A stretch of 64,000 nt of DNA from Palsa-504 sp963744005 (GTDB taxonomy: Bacteria > Actinomycetota > Actinomycetes > Streptosporangiales > Streptosporangiaceae), in contig CAVURU010000003.1 in NCBI GenBank assembly GCA_963744005.1, positions 558,001-622,000 on the forward strand. Direction: 5' to 3'. The notes under the pieces are model-generated. The model saw only the letters and a list, made by a program, of their open reading frames with translations. It had not been told where the DNA came from and did no database searches. Both the position numbers and the translations under genes were made by a program. The stretch's first letter is position 1; every line of letters starts with the position of its first letter. Positions 41,867 to 52,089 of this stretch are shown here, in pieces.

Positions 41867-43558
41867 ATGCCAGTCGCGGCCACGACCGGGACCAAGTCAC
41901 GGCGAAAGCGCGGCGAGGGCCAGTGGGCCCTCGGCTACCGCGAGCCGTTGAACAAGAACGAAGAGAGCAAGAAGAACGACGACGGGCTCAACGTCCGGCA
42001 GCGGATCATCGACGTCTACTCCAGGAACGGCTTCGACTCCATCGATCCCGCTGACCTGCGCGGGCGTTTCCGCTGGTTCGGGCTTTACACCCAGCGACGG
42101 CCCGGCATCGACGGCGGCAAGACGGCGGTCCTGGAGCCCGAGGAACTGGACGACCGCTACTTCATGCTGCGGGTCAGGATCGACGGCGGCCAGCTCGACA
42201 ACCGTCAGCTCAAGACGATCGCCGACATCTCCCGGCGGTACGCGCGCGGCACGGCCGACGTCACCGACCGGCAGAACGTCCAGCTGCACTGGATCGAGAT
42301 CGAGAGCGTCCCGGCCATCTGGGAGGCCCTGGAGTCGGTCGGGCTGAGCACCACCGAGGCCTGCGGGGACACCCCCCGGGTGATCCTGGGCTGCCCGCTG
42401 GCCGGCCTGGACGCCGACGAGGTCATCGACGGCACGCCGCAGATCGAGTCCATCACCTCGGAGTACATCGGCGACGCGGCCTTCTCCAACCTGCCGCGCA
42501 AGTTCAAGTCGACGATCAGCGGCTGCGCGGCCCAGTGCGCCATCCACGAGATCAACGACATCGCGTTCGTCGGCGTAGTCAACCCGGCCGGCGAGGTCGG
42601 GTACGACCTGTGGGTGGGCGGCGGCCTGTCCACCAACCCGATGATCGGCAAGCGCCTCGGCGCGTTCGTCCGGCCCGCCCAGGTGGCCGAGGTGTGGGCC
42701 GGGGTGACCGGGCTGTTCCGCGACTACGGCTACCGCCGGCTGCGGCACCGGGCCCGTATCAAGTTCCTGGTCGCCGACTGGGGCCCGGAGAAGTTCCGCG
42801 AGGTGCTGGAGAAGGAGTACCTCGGGTACGCGCTGCCGGACGGCCCCGCGCCGGCCGAGCCGCGGCACGGGGTCCGCGACCACGTCGGGGTCCACCCGCA
42901 GCGGGACGGGAACTGCTACGTCGGCTTCGCGCCGACCGTCGGCCGGCTGTCCGCCGATGCCCTGGACGCCGTCGCCGACCTGGCCGACCGGTACGGCAGC
43001 GGCCGGGTCCGGACCACCACCGAGCAGAAGATGGTCATCCTCGACGTGCCGCCCGAGCGCACCGCGGAACTGGTCGCCGAGCTGGACGCGGCCGGGCTGC
43101 CCGCCGAGCCCAGCGCGTTCCGCCGGCACACGATGGCCTGCACCGGCATCGAGTTCTGCAAGCTCGCCATCGTGGAGACCAAGGCCCGGGCCGCGGACCT
43201 GATCACCGAGCTCGAGCGGCGGCTGCCCGGCTTCGAGGTCCCGGTGACCATCAACGTCAACGGCTGCCCGAACTCCTGCGCCCGGATCCAGACCGCCGAC
43301 ATCGGGCTCAAGGGCTCGCTGGTCACCGGGCCGGACGGCACCCAGGTCGAGGGCTTCCAGATCCACCTGGGCGGCAGCCTGAACGGCGGCGACGGCGCGA
43401 CGTCGGGGTTCGGCCGGAAGGTGCGCGGCCTCAAGGCCACGGCCGAGGAATTGCCAGACTACGTAGAGCGAGTCCTGCGGCGATTCCAGGCTGGCCGGGC
43501 AGATGGAGAGTCATTCGCCGCCTGGGCCGCCCGGGCGGCCGAGGAGGACCTGACGTGA
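41867..43558 (+). CDS. sir: ferredoxin-type sulfite reductase (nitrite/sulfite reductase family)
   Basis: This 563-aa enzyme has two nitrite/sulfite reductase half-domains. The siroheme and [4Fe-4S] ligands are in ACTGIEFCKLAI (near residue 425) and NGCPNSCARIQ (near 466), the C-x5-C and C-x3-C pattern. YARGTADVTDRQNVQLHW and CAAQCAIHEI are also typical. It reduces sulfite to sulfide with ferredoxin. The neighbours cysH and a sirohydrochlorin chelatase, and the leader peptide, indicate sulfite rather than nitrite. A GTG small ORF overlaps its stop. ATG 41867 follows AAGGAA. Confidence 0.9.
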   Translation: MPVAATTGTKSRRKRGEGQWALGYREPLNKNEESKKNDDGLNVRQRIIDVYSRNGFDSIDPADLRGRFRWFGLYTQRRPGIDGGKTAVLEPEELDDRYFMLRVRIDGGQLDNRQLKTIADISRRYARGTADVTDRQNVQLHWIEIESVPAIWEALESVGLSTTEACGDTPRVILGCPLAGLDADEVIDGTPQIESITSEYIGDAAFSNLPRKFKSTISGCAAQCAIHEINDIAFVGVVNPAGEVGYDLWVGGGLSTNPMIGKRLGAFVRPAQVAEVWAGVTGLFRDYGYRRLRHRARIKFLVADWGPEKFREVLEKEYLGYALPDGPAPAEPRHGVRDHVGVHPQRDGNCYVGFAPTVGRLSADALDAVADLADRYGSGRVRTTTEQKMVILDVPPERTAELVAELDAAGLPAEPSAFRRHTMACTGIEFCKLAIVETKARAADLITELERRLPGFEVPVTINVNGCPNSCARIQTADIGLKGSLVTGPDGTQVEGFQIHLGGSLNGGDGATSGFGRKVRGLKATAEELPDYVERVLRRFQAGRADGESFAAWAARAAEEDLT

Positions 43559-43701
43559 GCAACCGGGCTGTCCCGTTTTACTGCCCTTACTGCGGCGAGG
43601 AAGACCTCGAACCGCAAGGAGCTACTGACGGCGAATGGCATTGCCGCAGTTGCACCAGGAGTTTCCAGCTACGCTTTGCCGGAATAGGAGTGACCCTGTG
43701 A
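43555..43701 (+). CDS. 48-aa zinc-ribbon protein coupled to sir and cysH
   Basis: The sequence MSNRAVPFYCPYCGEEDL continues with GEWHCRSCTRSFQLRF, giving CPYC and CRSC knuckles that should hold one zinc. It starts with GTG inside the sir stop and its own stop overlaps the cysH start, so all three are translated in series. Small proteins of this type are found at this place in other actinomycetes, as I recall, without known role. It could be an accessory factor for sulfite reductase, but this is inference. Confidence 0.75.
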   Translation: MSNRAVPFYCPYCGEEDLEPQGATDGEWHCRSCTRSFQLRFAGIGVTL

Positions 43702-44429
43702 CCTCCCTCATACCATGCGGCCTGGAGCAGACCAGCTTGGAGGAGCCCGAGCTCATGCGCACCCTCGTCGATAAGGCCGCCGAGGAACTGGAAGACTCCT
43801 CCGCCGAAGACATCATCCGCTGGGCGACGGACACCTTCGGGGACCGGATCTGCATCACCTCGTCCATGACCGACGCGGTGATCGTCCACCTGGCCTCCGG
43901 CGTCCGCCCCGGCATCGACGTGGTGTTCCTGGACACCGGGTACCACTTCCCCGAGACGATCGGGACCCGGGACGCCGTGTCGGCGGTCTACCCGATCACC
44001 CTGGTCAACGCGACGCCGTCGCGCACCGTGGCCGAGCAGGACGCCGAGCTCGGCCCGCGGCTGTACGGGCGCAACCCGGACCTGTGCTGCTACCTGCGCA
44101 AGGTGGAGCCGCTGGAGCGGGCCCTGGCGAACTATGACGCGTGGATCACCGGCGTGCGGCGCGACGAGACCAGCAGCCGCCGCGAGGCGCGCGCGGTCGA
44201 GTGGGACGACCGCCGCGAGATGGTCAAGGTCAACCCGATCGTGAACTGGAGCCAGAAGCAGGTCGACGACTACATCCAGACCAACAACGTGCTGGTCAAC
44301 CCCCTGGTCTACGACGGCTACCCCTCCATCGGCTGCGCGACCTGCACCATCCGGATCGAGGCGGGCGCCGACCCGCGCAGCGGGCGGTGGGCGGGCACCG
44401 GCAAGACCGAGTGCGGCATCCATGTCTGA
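43698..44429 (+). CDS. cysH: phosphoadenylyl/adenylyl-sulfate reductase (CysH)
   Basis: This 243-aa PP-loop enzyme reduces APS or PAPS to sulfite with thioredoxin. It has the PP-loop start ICITSSMTDAVIVHLA, CCYLRKVEPL and GCATCTIRIEAG with the C-terminal ECGIHV. The CC...CxxC set is what binds [4Fe-4S] in APS reductases; so APS is the likely substrate. I use GTG 43698, which has AGGAG eight bases upstream and overlaps the previous stop. The chelatase gene overlaps its end by 8 nt. ATP sulfurylase (cysD/N) is not present in this window. Confidence 0.9.
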   Translation: MTSLIPCGLEQTSLEEPELMRTLVDKAAEELEDSSAEDIIRWATDTFGDRICITSSMTDAVIVHLASGVRPGIDVVFLDTGYHFPETIGTRDAVSAVYPITLVNATPSRTVAEQDAELGPRLYGRNPDLCCYLRKVEPLERALANYDAWITGVRRDETSSRREARAVEWDDRREMVKVNPIVNWSQKQVDDYIQTNNVLVNPLVYDGYPSIGCATCTIRIEAGADPRSGRWAGTGKTECGIHV

Positions 44430-45198
44430 TCCTGCTCCCGGGCAGGAAGCATCATCCCCGCGCCGCGCCCTGGTGGCCGTGGCGCACGGCAGCACGGACC
44501 CGCGCGCGGCGGCCGCCGTCGGCGAGCTGATGGACCTGGTCCCGGGCCGGGCCGCCGGGCGCGGGATCAGCCTGCCTGAGGTCCGGGTGGCCTACCTGGG
44601 CCACGCGGCGCCGTCGCTGCCGTCGGTGCTGAGCGCGTTCGGCCCGGGCGAGCCGGTGACGGTACTGCCGCTGCTGCTCACCGCGGCGTATCACAGCAAG
44701 ACCGACATCCCGCGCGCGCTAGCCCGTTCGGCCACCCAGGCGCGGGTCAGCTACGGCGACACGCTCGGGCCGCACCCGCTGCTGCTCACCGCGCTGGAAC
44801 GCCGGCTGCCCCCGGCGGCGCTGCAGGACCCGGCCTCCGTCTCCGTGGTCCTGGCCTCCGCCGGGTCCAGCGACCCGGAGGCGAACGCCGCCGTCGCGCG
44901 GCTGGCCGCGGACTGGCAGGCCCGGGCCGGCTGGCAGGCGGTGCGCCCCGCGTACGCGTCGGCAGCCGGCCCCGACCCGGCCGAGGCCGTGGCCGCGCTG
45001 CGGCAGGCTGGCGCCCGCCGGGTCGTGGTGGCGAGCTACCTGCTCGCGCCGGGCGTGTTCGCCGACAAGATCCGCGAGATGTCCCTGGCCGCGGGCGCGG
45101 CCGCCGTCTCCCCCGCGCTGGGCGCGTCACCGGAGCTGGCCGACGTGATTCTCGACCGTTACCAGGAGGCGGGCACCCGGGCGCGGGCAGCCGCGTAA
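44422..45198 (+). CDS. sirohydrochlorin chelatase (CbiX/SirB type)
   Basis: This 258-aa protein has two chelatase half-domains, with the metal-binding histidine in VAVAHGSTDPRAAAAV and the second active-site His in PLLLTAAYHSKTDIPRAL. The latter half repeats the fold (VVLASAGSSDPEANAAV, VVASYLLAPGVFADKI). It inserts iron into sirohydrochlorin to make siroheme, the cofactor needed by Sir in the same operon; cobalt for B12 is an alternative. ATG 44422 overlaps the end of cysH. Confidence 0.88.
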   Translation: MSDPAPGQEASSPRRALVAVAHGSTDPRAAAAVGELMDLVPGRAAGRGISLPEVRVAYLGHAAPSLPSVLSAFGPGEPVTVLPLLLTAAYHSKTDIPRALARSATQARVSYGDTLGPHPLLLTALERRLPPAALQDPASVSVVLASAGSSDPEANAAVARLAADWQARAGWQAVRPAYASAAGPDPAEAVAALRQAGARRVVVASYLLAPGVFADKIREMSLAAGAAAVSPALGASPELADVILDRYQEAGTRARAAA

Positions 45199-45360
45199 AA
45201 CTGGGTAAGACTCTAGTAAGTCCCCGCGCGAACGCCGGGGATCCCGACCCGCAGATCACGTTCCGGTATCGTACGTCCCTCCGGGCACGCGCGTACCCGG
45301 GTTAGCCGGCGGCTGACCGAGGCGGCCTGACTCGCTGGCATCCGCAGGAGAAGGGGGCGA

Positions 45361-47496
<2,136 letters not shown>

Positions 47497-47498
47497 CC

Positions 47499-48230
47499 GT
47501 GCGCCAGATCTTCGCCCCTCCGCTGGGTGACGCCGCCCTGGCCGAGCTGTACGCCTACCCGCCCGGGCCGTGGCTGCGGGCCAACATGGTGGCCAGCGTC
47601 GACGGCGCGGGCAGCCTCGACGGGGTGACCAGGGGCCTGTCGTCGGACGCGGACCGGCGGCTGTTCGCGCTGCTGCGCACCCTGGCCGACGTAATCGTGG
47701 TCGGCGCCGCGACCGTCCGGGCCGAGAAGTACAAGCCGGTCCGCCCGCACGAGCTGCGGCCCGGCCTGCGGGCGGGCCGGGCGCCGACCCCGCCGATCGC
47801 GGTCATCACGTCCCGCCTGGACCTCGACCCGGCCAGCCCGCTCATCGCCGAGGCCCCGGCCTCAGCCCGCACCATCATCATCACCACCGAGCGGGCCCCA
47901 GCCGACCGCCGCGCCGCCCTGGACGGCCCGGCCGAGGTCATCGTGGCCGGCCAGGAGGGCGTCGACCTGAAGGCGGCCGCCGCCGCGCTGGCCGAGCGCG
48001 GCCACCGCCGGATGCTGGCCGAGGGCGGCCCGCACCTGCTGGCCCAGATCATCGAGGCGGGCCTGCTGGACGAGCTGTGCCTGACCCTCAGCCCGGTGCT
48101 GGCCGGCCCGGACGGCGGCCGGATCGTGACCGGCGAGCGGCCCGCCAGCGCGCCGCACTACCTCGACCTGGCCTCGGTCCTGGAAGACGACGGCTACCTG
48201 CTCTGCCGCTACACCCGGAAGAGCTCCTAG
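47499..48230 (+). CDS. RibD C-terminal-like pyrimidine reductase family protein
   Basis: This 243-aa protein is a dihydrofolate-reductase-fold protein like the RibD reductase domain: NMVASVDGAGSLDGVTRGLS, ADVIVVGAATVRAEKYKP, LAEGGPHLLAQIIEAGLLDEL and LTLSPVLAGP. It lacks the RibD deaminase domain. In other actinomycetes such free-standing proteins are common and act on NADPH-dependent unknown substrates. GTG 47499 starts 3 nt after glgX. It is convergent with the response regulator, overlapping it by 4 nt. Confidence 0.83.
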   Translation: MRQIFAPPLGDAALAELYAYPPGPWLRANMVASVDGAGSLDGVTRGLSSDADRRLFALLRTLADVIVVGAATVRAEKYKPVRPHELRPGLRAGRAPTPPIAVITSRLDLDPASPLIAEAPASARTIIITTERAPADRRAALDGPAEVIVAGQEGVDLKAAAAALAERGHRRMLAEGGPHLLAQIIEAGLLDELCLTLSPVLAGPDGGRIVTGERPASAPHYLDLASVLEDDGYLLCRYTRKSS

Positions 48231-48862
48231 GCCACCGGACGGGGCAGCAGGCCCCGCTCGAACCCGGCGGCCACGGCGGCGGCCCGGTCGTTGACGCCCA
48301 GCTTGGCGTAGATGTGCAGGACATGGGTCTTGACCGTGGCCTCGCTGATGAACAGGCGCGAGGCGGCCTCGCGGTTGGAGCAGCCGTGCGCGATCAGCCC
48401 CAGGATGTCCAGCTCGCGCTGGCTGAGCGGCTCCCGGGCCGGGGTCCTGACCTGGCCGATCAGCCGGGTCGCCACCGACGGCGAGAGAACCGCCTCGCCG
48501 CGGGCGGCGGCGCGGACGCCGCGGAGCAGCTCGGCGGGCGGGGAGTCCTTGAGCAGGTAGCCGGTGGCGCCGGCCTCGATGGCCGGGACGACGTCGGTGT
48601 CGGTATCGAACGTGGTCAGCACGAGCACCCGGGCGCTGATGCCGCGCTGGACCAGGAGCCTGATCGCGCTCACCCCGTCGAGGTCGGGCATCCGCAGGTC
48701 CATCAGGACCACGTCGGGCTTCAGGACCGCGGCCCGGTCGACGGCTTCCCGGCCGTTGGACGCCTCGCCCACCACCTCGAACTCGTCGCTGGACTCGAAG
48801 ATGCCGCGCAGGCCGTCCCGGACGACCGGGTGGTCGTCCGCGATCAGCAGCCGGATGCTCAC
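48227..48862 (-). CDS. NarL/LuxR-type response regulator
   Basis: This 211-aa regulator has a receiver domain (LLIADDHPVVRDGLRGIF, phospho-acceptor Asp in DVVLMDLRMPDLDG, Lys in GYLLKDSPP) and a LuxR-type HTH (LSQRELDILGLIAHG, ASRLFISEATVKTHVLHIY). The GTG at 48862 overlaps the kinase stop by 4 nt. It probably activates the upstream ABC-2 exporter and itself. Confidence 0.9.
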   Translation of the reverse strand: MSIRLLIADDHPVVRDGLRGIFESSDEFEVVGEASNGREAVDRAAVLKPDVVLMDLRMPDLDGVSAIRLLVQRGISARVLVLTTFDTDTDVVPAIEAGATGYLLKDSPPAELLRGVRAAARGEAVLSPSVATRLIGQVRTPAREPLSQRELDILGLIAHGCSNREAASRLFISEATVKTHVLHIYAKLGVNDRAAAVAAGFERGLLPRPVA

Positions 48863-50148
48863 GTGGCTCCTCCCAGACCGATGGCGGGCAGGCTGGCCGA
48901 CACCGCGGTGCCTCCCCCGGGCTCTGATTCGATCTCCAGCTGGCCGGCCAGCCGGTTGACCCGCTGCCGCATGGCGATCAGCCCGAACCCGCCGCTGGCC
49001 GACGCGGCCATCCCGGCCTCGGAGCCGTGGGCGGACGCCGCCGGGATGAAGCCGGCGCCGTCGTCGCGGACGTCCAGGCTGACCACGTCCTCCATGTAGG
49101 AGAGGGTGACCCAGGCGTGCGACGCGGCGGCGTGCCTGGCCACGTTGGCCAGGGCCTCCTGCGCGACCCGCAGCAGGGTAACCTCCACCTCCGGGTGCAG
49201 GGCCCGCGGGTCGCCGGTGGCGGCGACCTCGGCGGGCACGCCGCTGGTGGTGGTCCACCTGGCCACCTCGCCGGCCAGCGCCTCGGGCAGCTTGCTGTCT
49301 TCCAGGGCCTGCGGCCGCAGGGCCTGCACCGAACGGCGGGCCTCGGCCAGGCTGTCCCGGGCCAGCCGGGTGGCGTTCCCGATCCGGCGCTCGCGCTCGG
49401 CCTCGCCGACCATCTGCTGAGCCGCCTCGAGCTGGGTGATGATGCCGGTCAGCCCCTGGGCCAGCGTGTCATGGATCTCCCGGGCCATCCGCTGCCGCTC
49501 GTCCCCCGCGCCCGCCTCCCGGGCCTGGGTGAGCAGCTGAGCCTGCAGCCCGGTGTTCTCCGCGATCATGTCCTCCAGCCGCTGGTTGGCCTCGGCCAGC
49601 TCGGCGATCATCTGCTTGCGGGCCTCGTTCTGGTCCGCGGTCTTGGCCCCCAGCAGCACGAACGCGCCGACCAGGCCCAGGTCGACGCCGCCCAGCAGGA
49701 TCCAGATGGCCACCGAGGCCGGGGCCGGCCGGTGGAACCCGCCGGCCTGGGCCATGCCGAAGAAGACGGCGACAATCCCGGAGACCACCCACCGCCACGC
49801 CCCGGTCAGCAGCATGAAGGCCTGCAGGAAGCCGATCCAGGTGAAGAAGGCGAACCAGGGGCTGCGGATGGTCAGGGCGGCGATGAACACGATCAGGCCG
49901 GCAAAGTAGATCCGGGTCGGCCAGGGCCGCTGGGCCCAGCCGGGGTGCAGGATGACCATCCAGGCGATCCAGGCCGCCGCGGCCGCCGCCACCGCGACGG
50001 TGATGCCGAACGCCCCCGCGCTCGGCGCCTGGGACAGCGCGTACGGGAGGAGCGGGACGACGAGCAGCGCGAAGGGAACCACCCGGGCCAGCCGGTCGCC
50101 GCGGCGTTCCAGCTCCTCGAAGTGACTGTCCGGCGTCCGGATCGTCAC
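48859..50148 (-). CDS. NarL-family sensor histidine kinase
   Basis: This 429-aa kinase has about six hydrophobic segments in the first 180 residues, a coiled region (ELAEANQRLEDMIAENTGLQ), the HisKA_3 site REIHDTLAQGLTGI with the phospho-accepting His near 211, and an ATPase domain (VAQEALANVARHAAAS, VRDDGAGFIPA, GGFGLIAMRQRV). With little exposed sensor loop it probably senses the membrane or the exporter itself. It lies 14 nt after the permease gene and overlaps the response regulator. Confidence 0.9.
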   Translation of the reverse strand: MTIRTPDSHFEELERRGDRLARVVPFALLVVPLLPYALSQAPSAGAFGITVAVAAAAAAWIAWMVILHPGWAQRPWPTRIYFAGLIVFIAALTIRSPWFAFFTWIGFLQAFMLLTGAWRWVVSGIVAVFFGMAQAGGFHRPAPASVAIWILLGGVDLGLVGAFVLLGAKTADQNEARKQMIAELAEANQRLEDMIAENTGLQAQLLTQAREAGAGDERQRMAREIHDTLAQGLTGIITQLEAAQQMVGEAERERRIGNATRLARDSLAEARRSVQALRPQALEDSKLPEALAGEVARWTTTSGVPAEVAATGDPRALHPEVEVTLLRVAQEALANVARHAAASHAWVTLSYMEDVVSLDVRDDGAGFIPAASAHGSEAGMAASASGGFGLIAMRQRVNRLAGQLEIESEPGGGTAVSASLPAIGLGGAT

Positions 50149-50161
50149 CGCTCCTCCTTCC

Positions 50162-50908
50162 CTATGCCTGGGCCCAGCGGAAGAAGCGGACCGCGAGGGC
50201 CCCGCAGATCAGGGCCCATGCCGCCATTATGCCCAGGTACTCGGGCCGGGGCTCCAGCCCCATCCAGCTGTCCCGCACCGCGTGCAGGGCCGCGCCGAGC
50301 GGGCTGAAGTTGCCGATCTGCCGCATCACCGGGCTCATCTCCTCGGTCGGGAAGTACACCCCGGCCAGGAACATGTTGGGGAAGAACAGCAGCCAGCCGA
50401 TACCGGCCGCGCTGCGGGCCGACGGCGCGAGCGCCGCCGCCAGCAGGCCGAGCGCGAACAGCGCGCCGATGCCGAGCAGGACCGACAGCAGGAACCAGCC
50501 CGTCTCGACCGGGGCGGGCACGTGGAAGGCGAACCGCACCACGGTGACGACCAGGGCCACCGACAGTACCGCGGCGGCCGCCCAGACGGCCAGGTCGGCC
50601 AGCAGCAGGGCCAGCGGCCGCACCGGCGTGACGGCCATCCGCCGCAGGATGCCGCGCTCCCGGTACTGGCCGATGACCATGGGCACGCCGGTCAGGCCCA
50701 GGATGGCCAGCACGATGGCAACGCCCAGGGCGGCGATGTACTCGGTGCCGCGCTGGCCGGAGAGGCCCTTCTGCGGGTCGCTGAACCCGGGGATGAGGCC
50801 GAAGCCGATGACCAGGGCCACCGGCAGCCCGAACACCGCGATCAGGCTGGCCCGCTCCCGCAGGAACAGCCGGGCCTCGACGGCCGCGAGCCTGCTGAAT
50901 CCGTTCAT
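50162..50908 (-). CDS. ABC-2 type exporter, permease subunit
   Basis: This 248-aa membrane protein has six hydrophobic segments (LIAVFGLPVALVIGFGLIPGF, ALGVAIVLAILGLTGVPMVIG, LADLAVWAAAAVLSVAL, LLGIGALFALGLLAAALA) and the ABC-2 motif YRERGILRRMAVTPVRP. ATG 50908 lies 14 nt after the ATPase stop. With the ATPase it forms an efflux pump; the kinase and response regulator follow. Confidence 0.87.
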   Translation of the reverse strand: MNGFSRLAAVEARLFLRERASLIAVFGLPVALVIGFGLIPGFSDPQKGLSGQRGTEYIAALGVAIVLAILGLTGVPMVIGQYRERGILRRMAVTPVRPLALLLADLAVWAAAAVLSVALVVTVVRFAFHVPAPVETGWFLLSVLLGIGALFALGLLAAALAPSARSAAGIGWLLFFPNMFLAGVYFPTEEMSPVMRQIGNFSPLGAALHAVRDSWMGLEPRPEYLGIMAAWALICGALAVRFFRWAQA

Positions 50909-50922
50909 GGTCTGCGCCTTCC

Positions 50923-51852
50923 TCACGTGTCCATGCTCTGGCCGGTCAGCGCCACGTAGGCGCTGTCCAGGCTGCGTCCTTCGATCCGCAGGTCGGCCAT
51001 GATGACCTGCCTGCGGGCCAGCTCGGCGGTGACCGCCGAGGCGAAGTCGCCGGTCCCGGTGACGGTGACGGTGCTCCCCTGGCGGCTGACCGCGCGCACG
51101 CCGGGCAGCGCGGTCAGCGACTGCTCGTCGGCGAGGGCCCCATCCAGGACGGCACCGAGCGGGCGGAACCGGAGCCGGTACTCGCCGCCGGCCGCGTCGA
51201 CCAGGCCCGCCGGGGTGTCCAGGGCCGCGATCCGCCCCTGTTCCAGGATCGCGACCCGGTCGCACAGCTCCTCCACCTCGTCCACGAAGTGGCTGACCAG
51301 CACGACGGTGACCCCGCTGTCGCGCACCTGGCCGATCAGCTCCCAGGTGGCGCGCCGGGCCCCCGGGTCCAGCCCCGAGGTGAGCTCGTCGAGGAACACC
51401 ACCTCCGGGCGGCCGACCAGGGCCAGCGCGATGAACAGCCGCTGCTTCTGGCCGCCGGACAGCTTGCAGAAACTGGTGCCGCTCTTGGCGGCCAGGCCCC
51501 AGCGGTCCAGCAGCTCCCGCCAGTCCGCCGGCTCCGGGTAGAACGACGCGTACAGCCGGAGCGCCTCGCGGACGGTGAGCTTGTCCTGCAGCTGGCTCTC
51601 CTGGAGCTGGACGCCGATCTTGCGGTGCAGGCGATAGCCGTCGGCCTGCGGGTCGAGGCCGAGGATCCGGACCTGGCCCGAGTCGCGCCGGCGCAGCCCC
51701 TCCAGGCATTCCACGGTGGTGGTCTTGCCCGCGCCGTTCGGCCCGAGGATGCCGAAGATCTCGCCCCGCTCGACGCCGAAACAGATCCCGTCCACCACGG
51801 CGTGTCCCCCGTACCGCTTGGTGAGCCCTGCCACCTCGATGACCGGCGTCAT
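50923..51852 (-). CDS. ABC-2 type exporter, ATP-binding subunit
   Basis: This 309-aa ATPase has Walker A GPNGAGKTTT (near residue 39), signature LSGGQKQRLFIALAL, Walker B VVFLDELTSGLD with Leu in place of the usual Pro, and H-loop VSHFVDEVEELCD. The C-terminal region (AYVALTGQSMDT) fits DrrA-like proteins. ATG 51852 starts the minus-strand set ATPase-permease-kinase-regulator, a common actinobacterial defence module against envelope-active compounds. It is divergent from gadB. Confidence 0.88.
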   Translation of the reverse strand: MTPVIEVAGLTKRYGGHAVVDGICFGVERGEIFGILGPNGAGKTTTVECLEGLRRRDSGQVRILGLDPQADGYRLHRKIGVQLQESQLQDKLTVREALRLYASFYPEPADWRELLDRWGLAAKSGTSFCKLSGGQKQRLFIALALVGRPEVVFLDELTSGLDPGARRATWELIGQVRDSGVTVVLVSHFVDEVEELCDRVAILEQGRIAALDTPAGLVDAAGGEYRLRFRPLGAVLDGALADEQSLTALPGVRAVSRQGSTVTVTGTGDFASAVTAELARRQVIMADLRIEGRSLDSAYVALTGQSMDT

Positions 51853-52089
51853 GATTGCCTCCCTAAGGTCGCCGTGGTTCCAGCCTGGCCCGGGAGGCAC
51901 CCGCGCCGGATCGCCCGCCAGGCCATGATCGGGGCGCCGGGCAGGCGGCCCGCGGATCGGCCGTCTGGGCCGGCCGCCATCAACCGTTCGGCTGACCCCC
52001 GGCACGCCGGCCGGACCGGGACGTTAGCCTGGCCCGGGACAGGCGCCCGGAAAGACCCGGGAGGCGCCCGGTCGAGCAGGGAGGCTGCG

